DNA from: Clarireedia homoeocarpa
Lineage: Eukaryota; Ascomycota; Leotiomycetes; Helotiales; Rutstroemiaceae
DNA: 64,000 nucleotides
Reading direction: 5' to 3'
Assembly: GCA_001465935.1 (NCBI GenBank)
Contig: LNKV01000037.1
Location: 248,001 to 312,000 of the forward strand
The position numbers and the translations under genes were made by a program. Of the stretch, positions 58,355 through 64,000 are shown in pieces. Below the pieces are notes generated by a model. It saw only the letters and a program-made list of their open reading frames with translations. It was not told where the DNA came from and searched no databases. Every line of letters starts with the position of its first letter. The stretch's first letter is position 1.

Positions 58355-61300
58355 ATGACTCCCACACCCCCTTCCACTACTTCGTCAAGCTTCGGTGGCC
58401 ACTCACCAGAAGGCCAATATCGGGTTGTTCGAAAGAGAAACAGGATTCCACTGTCATGTGGACCTTGTCGGCACAGAAAGTGAGTTTAGGCTCCTTCCTT
58501 TGTCCGCACCTAGATCAATTAGGCCCGGAAATACTGACCGGTCGCAGATTGAAGTGTAACAGGTCGCATCCATGCGAGAATTGTACGAGGAGAGGTGACG
58601 CCTCCTCGTGCTCGTATGCTGCACCTGGCACTCGGAAGAAAAATCAAAGTCAAGGAGCAACCAGCCCTGATGATATGCAGAATCGTATTGACCGTTTAGA
58701 AGGTTTAGTTCTGTCCTTGATGACAAATGGTGCTCAGTCTGCTGGGCCTGCAGCCGCTGCTGCTGCCATTAACCGTTCTCATAGCGATAGTGCGGGTTCT
58801 TCCTTTCCACGAGAGACTGAGCAAGAGGATGACGATATGATCAAAGAAGATGAAGATGAAGATAGTGATGTTGACGGTGTTGCTAACTCGTTAGGTGTAT
58901 TGAAGGTTGATTCAGATAAGGGCAAGACAACATATATAGGTAACTCACATTGGCATTTGGTCTTAGCAGATGTACGTTATTCTTTATTATTTCTTATGAA
59001 CTTAACCCCCCAAATATCTCCGTCGTCTGAGCACCAATACGAAGTGCCAGTCGCTAGACATAACCAGATCCGGCATTCCGGATCGAGCGTCATGAAAATG
59101 GCGCCCACTAGGAAGCGCTCAAAGGGCAGGCAATTGCTATCCCTGACTTATACGTCTCTCAAACATCATTGTTTACAAATCTGAAACGTTTACTAATCCA
59201 TGGTATAGATCGCAGAGGTCAAAAACTACTTCAACAACCATAAAAGAGAACTCGAAACCAATTACGAGAGAATCCGATCACAGAAACCAAGCTTTATCAG
59301 TGATGGCCCAGCCTTTTTATTCAATGCCCATACACCTGCTACAGATGTTGAGCTCCGTTCGGAACTCCCGTCCAAATCCGCAGTTGATAAACTCGTGACA
59401 AGGTCAGTCTACAAAACCTGCTGCAAATTTGGAACTAAGACTGACTTCTTGGTGTAGATATTTCAATACTTATGATCCTGCCGTGCATATCATACATTCT
59501 CCTACATTCCACAAAGAACTCCAAAGCCATTGGCAGGACCCTTCGAAGACATCGATAGTATGGCTTGGTCTTTTATACTCAATCTTGTGTCTGGCTATGC
59601 AGTCATATTCTAAGATTGGTGATGAGCCACCAGAGTGGAAAGGTAAGAATTTCGATCTCCAAAGCTAATGCATTTGTGACTTGGCGAGGTTCATTCTTTT
59701 ATGTCACTGATGTTAATCTATCTTTCCATAGGCCGCACACTCGAGCTGGCTGCAGAGTACCGGGTTCGGACTGTGCAATGCCTCATAAACTCCGACTACA
59801 CTAAATCCTCACTTTACACAATCGAAACTCTGATTCTGTACGTTCATGGTGAATACGCCAGTCGCTGGGATGCCGAAGTGGGTCTTTGGGTTATCATAGG
59901 CATGATCACTCGATTGGCCATGCGAATGGGATATCACCGCGACCCAAGTAATTACCCAGGCATATCACCCTTCCAAGGAGAGATGCGACGTCGGATATGG
60001 GCATTTGTTCGCGCTATGGATACCATGTTTTCCTTTCAACTCGCTCTTCCCAGCATGATTAGGGATAGCGACTGCGATACTCGTCTTCCTAGAAATATAT
60101 TTGAGGATGAATTCGGACCGGATTCAAAAGTTTTACCACCAGCACGTCCTTCCAGTGAACCAACACCAGTGTCTTATATGCTTGCTAAGGTCGATATTGC
60201 TTGGGAGCTGAATGTTATATTGGAGCAAATGCAAACTGTTAATGGAAAGGGCGTTGGATACGACGAGGTCCTGAAGCGCGACGCTAAGTTGCGAGAACTT
60301 AAGAACAATATCGCTCCCCATCTACGACTCAGACCAATGGAGGAATGCATGCATGATCCTGCTACGCTGTTAATGCACAGATTCAATGTGGATATCTTGT
60401 GGCAAAAGACTATGTGTGTCCTTCATCGGAAATACCTTGCACGAGGAAGAACAAATCCCCGGTATGCTCATTCTCGTCGGACTGCTGTCGAAGCTTCTAT
60501 GGAGATTCTCCGACATCAGGCAAAACTACATCAAGAATCACAGCCTGGGGGTCGACTGCGGTCGATGAAATGGGCAATATCCTCGCTTACCAAACATGAC
60601 TATCTACTTGCAGCCATGATAGTATGTCTTGAACTTCATTATGGCATAGTTGAGGAATCTTTACCGGAAAAAGCAGTGTCTGGGACGGAATTCTGGACGA
60701 AAGAGCAGCGTGATGGAATGCTTAACGCATTGGAAACTTCTCAGAAAATATGGAGTGAGACCGTTGAGAACTCGATGGAGGCTTTCAAAGCAACAAAGAC
60801 GCTGAATATTATTCTTGAGAAATTGAAATCATCCAAGGCTCCTGTGCCCACTCCAGAAGCTACTACTACAGCAGAAGCTTTTGCTCGATTTGATGATGAG
60901 AATCTCAAACCTGAGCATTCCGCAGCCATGACGCTAGGTATGCTTTCGGGCGGGCTCTCTCCAAACTCTGCAACAATATTCAACTCGATGGGACAGTCGC
61001 CTTCAAGATTCGGTAATATGGATTTGAGCATGGGGGAGTCGAGTGGAAGCACCGGTCTCACGCCGAACTTCCCAATGGATAACACAAATCCATTTGCCAA
61101 TATTAATGCTGCAGTATCACCATTCTCAATGTTCGGCAATGCAGGCAACGTTCCAGGAGTGATGGATATACCTGCAAATCTAGATTGGGTAAGTACACAA
61201 TCATTTCGGAGTGCCCGTTGGATTACGTGAACCGCAAGGAATTTTCTAACTTTAACAGGATGCATGGGATTCATTTGTTCAAAATGGGAATGCAATAGAT

Positions 61301-61402
61301 CCCCCATTTCAATTCTATCCTCCGAATATCGAAGAGTCACCTACAGGTGGTGAAGCACAGACCGATGGGTCTACGTTTGGCAACGGCTCTTTCATGAGCT
61401 AA
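58355..61402 (+). CDS. Zn2Cys6 (zinc cluster) fungal transcription factor
   Basis: Six exons (58355-58479, 58548-58971, 59209-59402, 59458-59642, 59732-61188, 61259-61402), 842 residues. The zinc cluster at residues 35-63 has spacing C-x2-C-x6-C-x5-C-x2-C-x8-C and is split by intron 1. A coiled dimerisation-type segment (MQNRIDRLEGLVLSLM) and an acidic stretch follow. The middle is a fungal_trans domain (LADIAEVKNYF, YDPAVHIIHSPTFHKE, GMITRLAMRMGYHRDPSNYP, EMRRRIWAFVRAMD), and the C-terminus is Ser/Asn/Pro-rich, an activation-type tail. Such factors bind CGG triplets as dimers in the nucleus. Target genes are unknown. Intron 2 is unusually long (237 nt) and contains a CGG-N4-CCG palindrome. 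Confidence 0.92.
59067..59084. promoter_or_regulatory. GATCCGG-CATT-CCGGATC palindrome containing CGG-N4-CCG
   Basis: Perfect 7-bp inverted repeat with a 4-base spacer. The inner triplets CGG (59071-59073) and CCG (59078-59080) are in the inverted arrangement bound by Zn2Cys6 dimers. It lies in intron 2 of a zinc-cluster gene. Function is inferred. Confidence 0.4.
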
Positions 61403-62958
61403 CGCGCCCGGAAGGCAAAGCATATAAATGATGGTGCAGGTATGCCATGGTGGGCATCCGAGGGAGGCAGTACATTCATTCCGGTGTATGTCATTGAGGA
61501 GGAGCATCAAGCGTTATGAAGATAATACCATTTGGATTTGTGCTATGTTGTCTATTCTAGGGCCAAGGAAAATCTCCACGAATCAAAACTCATTTAACAA
61601 GACCTCTTTGTCACAAACATCTTAGGATGACGTCCTCGGAGGACATTTATACAACGTTTGTTGAGGCTAATATCAAGAATATGCAGCGGGCTTTTTTCGG
61701 CCCTTTCCTTGAGGAAGAATCTGTCTGTTCCCGTTATTGTACTCACCTGATCATATCTAAATAAGATCTTCGCTCCTTGCAGCAAGAGCTGTGGGCGCCA
61801 AAGTTGGCAATCTCACATTAGAATACACGTGGTGATTATCGAGGTACGGCAGCTGCATATAGCGTATGCTCAAGTACTACGTACAAATACTGCTGTGTAC
61901 GTACGCCGGAAAAAGCATGTGATTCAAAGCATCGCAGACTTTATTCGGCCCGTTTCGCGGCGCAAGTACCGACGTGACCTAGCTAGGAGTGCGTATCTCG
62001 GTGCCAGTAACTGTACTTGGAAGCTCGACAGTCATGGTTCCTGTTCGGATTTTTCTTCTTCGAAACCTCCCGAACCCCGCAATGTGGGGTGCGTTCCTGC
62101 GGGGATTGGAAAACCCCAGAAGTACCCCGGGGCTTGTCCATGATTGTATTTTTGCTCCGCTGCCTGTGAATTTAGGCTTGCGGCAAATCTGTGAAGGGAG
62201 GGAAAGGACCGATTTCACAAAGATGCGACATATCCCTCTTAATAGCTTACTTTGAAGGTAATGTTTTGCCTGGAGTGAGTGCCTGTACCGCGGATGTCAT
62301 TTCTTTACAGTACCGAGACGTGCGCCGACACAACTCTACACACACCTTTTTGATGTTTCAAAGCAAAAGCATATTAAAGTATAATTGTTCGTCCCTTGCA
62401 TATATCGAGGGCGGGATATGTATTTGCACACTCCCCCTTGGAAACCTTCCGCTAATAACTGGACTATGCGCCCCACGTTCGTTCCCGCGCAAACTTTATC
62501 CGAACCACCCATCTCTCCACTGTCTTCCATGTTCTCCACATCTGGATTCTAGCCTGTCTTCTTCCTACCCACCAGTGTGGAGCGCATCTGCTATCGGAAG
62601 AACCGTGATCCCACCATCAGATCCAAGCGCTTGCCAGACTACGCGGCTAAAAGTAGTGCTTTCGTACGCAATGTCTGTATGGATTGGATGTTGGTTGTCG
62701 ATGGAGAGCTTAGTTGCTCCCCTTGCTTACCTTTGCTGACTATGAGATGAAGTCGGGTAGGATTGGGTCGGGTAAGGAAATATTCATCCTTTCGGAGTAT
62801 GACAATATGCATGAAAGCGAGGAGCCGGTATCGATTCTCTTGTGCATATAAATATGACCTGTGTCCGTCGTTTCTTCATACCACGAGTAGTTCGTGTCAA
62901 CCATTCACGCCGTTACGTTTTCTCCTCCGATCTCGAAAACATCACCCCAGCACCAAAA
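61403..62958. other. Spacer and alpha-amylase promoter
   Basis: 3' flank of the regulator, then the likely promoter of the amylase. The only striking element is a dense group of SYGGRG hexamers at 62075-62132. No gene is supported. Confidence 0.6.
62075..62132. promoter_or_regulatory. Cluster of CreA/CRE1-type SYGGRG sites
   Basis: Six hexamers matching SYGGRG on one strand or the other: CCCCGC (62075), GTGGGG (62084), GCGGGG (62099), CCCCAG (62114), CCCCGG (62125) and CCGGGG (62127), the last two overlapping. The carbon catabolite repressor CreA/CRE1 binds such sites. They lie about 830 bp before the amylase start, so repression by glucose is a reasonable inference. Confidence 0.45.
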
Positions 62959-64000
62959 ATGAAGCTCTCGAGTTTTCTCCTACCCTTGACATGCCTTGCA
63001 AATGGTGCAACGGCCCTCTCAGCTGCTGGCTGGCGTGGACAATCCATATATCAGGTCATTACTGATAGGTTTGCTCGCACCGATGGCTCGACAACTGCTG
63101 CTTGTGATACTGCAAGCGGCGTCTACTGCGGCGGAACTTGGCAGGGCATCATCAATCATCTAGACTACATCCAGAGTATGGGTTTCACGGCTGTAAGTAC
63201 ACTTTGTGATTGGGAGTCTGCTTAATATGATGCTGATCCAGTTCCAGATTTGGATATCTCCTATCGTATTTAATATTGCTGGAAATACTGTGGTATGTGA
63301 TTTCCTGCAGTATCGGTATCTGCTGGTGGCATGATGCTGATTTGTGGGTGAGATATGCGCTAATTTGAAATTTATAGGATGGGTCAAGTTACCATGGATA
63401 CTGGGCACAGGATATCTATTCTGTAAACCCAAACTTCGGCACTGCTGCCGACCTAAAGGCTTTATCCGCTGCCGTGAGTAACTTGACACTCTACAACTAT
63501 AGTTCGATCATACTGACTCCGAGCTTGCATAGCTCCATGCTAGAGGAATGTACTTGATGGTTGACGTTGTCACCAATCATATGGGATACATTGGCTGTGG
63601 AAACTGTGTAGACTATAGTATCTACAAGCCTTTCAACTCAGTAAGCCAACGCACCATCTAATGCATACAAATTGCTAATAAAACACCAGCAATCATACTA
63701 CCATCCATTCTGCCTAATTGACTACAACAACGCAACCAGTGTCACCAACTGCTGGGAAGGAGACAACATCGTATCTCTTCCAGATCTCAGAACCGAGGAT
63801 AGCAATGTGCAGAGCACATGGAATTCATGGATCACTCAACTGGTAGCGAATTACTCGATCGACGGTTTGAGAGTCGATAGTGCTCAGCAAACCGGCAAGT
63901 CATTTTTCCCCAGCTTCCAGTCCGCAGGTATGAACGCACTTCAATTCCCAATATCTGATTATGTAAGTTCTGACGAGAAATTCAGCTGGTGTCTACATCG
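62959..64000 (+). CDS. Secreted GH13 alpha-amylase (3' end beyond window)
   Basis: Exons visible: 62959-63192, 63248-63292, 63378-63473, 63533-63640, 63690-63927 and 63986 to the edge. Introns are 54-85 nt. The signal peptide (LLPLTCLANGATA) is followed directly by the mature GH13 start, WRGQSIYQVITDRFARTDG. Conserved regions in order: GTWQGI, VDVVTNHMGYIG (region I), VSLPDL, and YSIDGLRVDS (region II) with Asp224 the predicted nucleophile. After the last splice the sequence AAGVYI leads to the catalytic acid region outside the window. The enzyme should cut alpha-1,4-glucan internally, outside the cell. Region II reads DSAQQ, not the DTVKH seen in TAKA-amylase. The 3' third is missing only because the window ends. 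Confidence 0.9.

Overview
The window is nuclear DNA of a filamentous ascomycete. Genes are dispersed on both strands and interrupted by short introns (mostly 39-122 nt, GT..AG, several with a CTAAC/CTAAT-type branch site). Intergenic spacers are long and rich in microsatellites. Family content (DUF4470-MYND, NACHT-ankyrin NLR, multi-intron P450, Zn2Cys6 regulators, secreted GH3 and GH13 enzymes, Ty1/copia remnant) points to Pezizomycotina. Resemblance of several proteins to Leotiomycetes (Botrytis/Sclerotinia-like) is an inference from memory, not a database result. I assembled the gene models by joining open frames across splice sites that keep phase. No tRNA, rRNA or CRISPR array was recognised.

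Layout. 1-2.9 kb: pyrimidine microsatellites, no convincing gene. 2.9-6.7 kb: DUF4470-MYND protein (+). 6.9-10.8 kb: NOD-like receptor (-) with SesA-like N-terminus, NACHT, nine near-identical ankyrin repeats and a C-terminal ZZ finger on a small last exon. 11.8-14.2 kb: LTR-bounded copia element deleted down to gag plus the end of RNase H. 15.1-17.5 kb: GH3 beta-glucosidase (+). 19.7-20.3 kb: five-exon CYSTM protein (+). 22.1-24.8 kb: Abp1-like actin-binding protein (-). 25.8-30.9 kb: very large F-box protein (+). 32.8-34.8 kb: cytochrome P450 (-). 36.3-36.9 kb: small orphan gene (+). 37.3-37.9 kb: PaaI-type thioesterase (-). 38-42 kb: repeat-rich spacer. 42.1-43.1 kb: LicD-family secretory protein (+). 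44.2-44.8 kb: small membrane protein (-). 45.9-50.7 kb: EDC4/Ge-1 decapping scaffold (+). 52.3-55.3 kb: M1 aminopeptidase (-). 58.4-61.4 kb: Zn2Cys6 transcription factor (+). 63.0 kb to the edge: secreted alpha-amylase (+), cut off by the window.

This is not an operon or an obvious biosynthetic cluster. Housekeeping genes (Abp1, EDC4, aminopeptidase) are mixed with accessory genes. The two secreted carbohydrate enzymes lie at opposite ends, and the amylase has a dense cluster of CreA/CRE1-type hexamers upstream. The most distinctive locus is the NLR with homogenised ankyrin repeats, next to a decayed retroelement and what looks like an orphaned promoter/5' UTR. Other notable signals are a 14-nt P450 microexon, a CGG-N4-CCG palindrome inside an intron of the zinc-cluster regulator, and a triplicated helix-like motif in Abp1.
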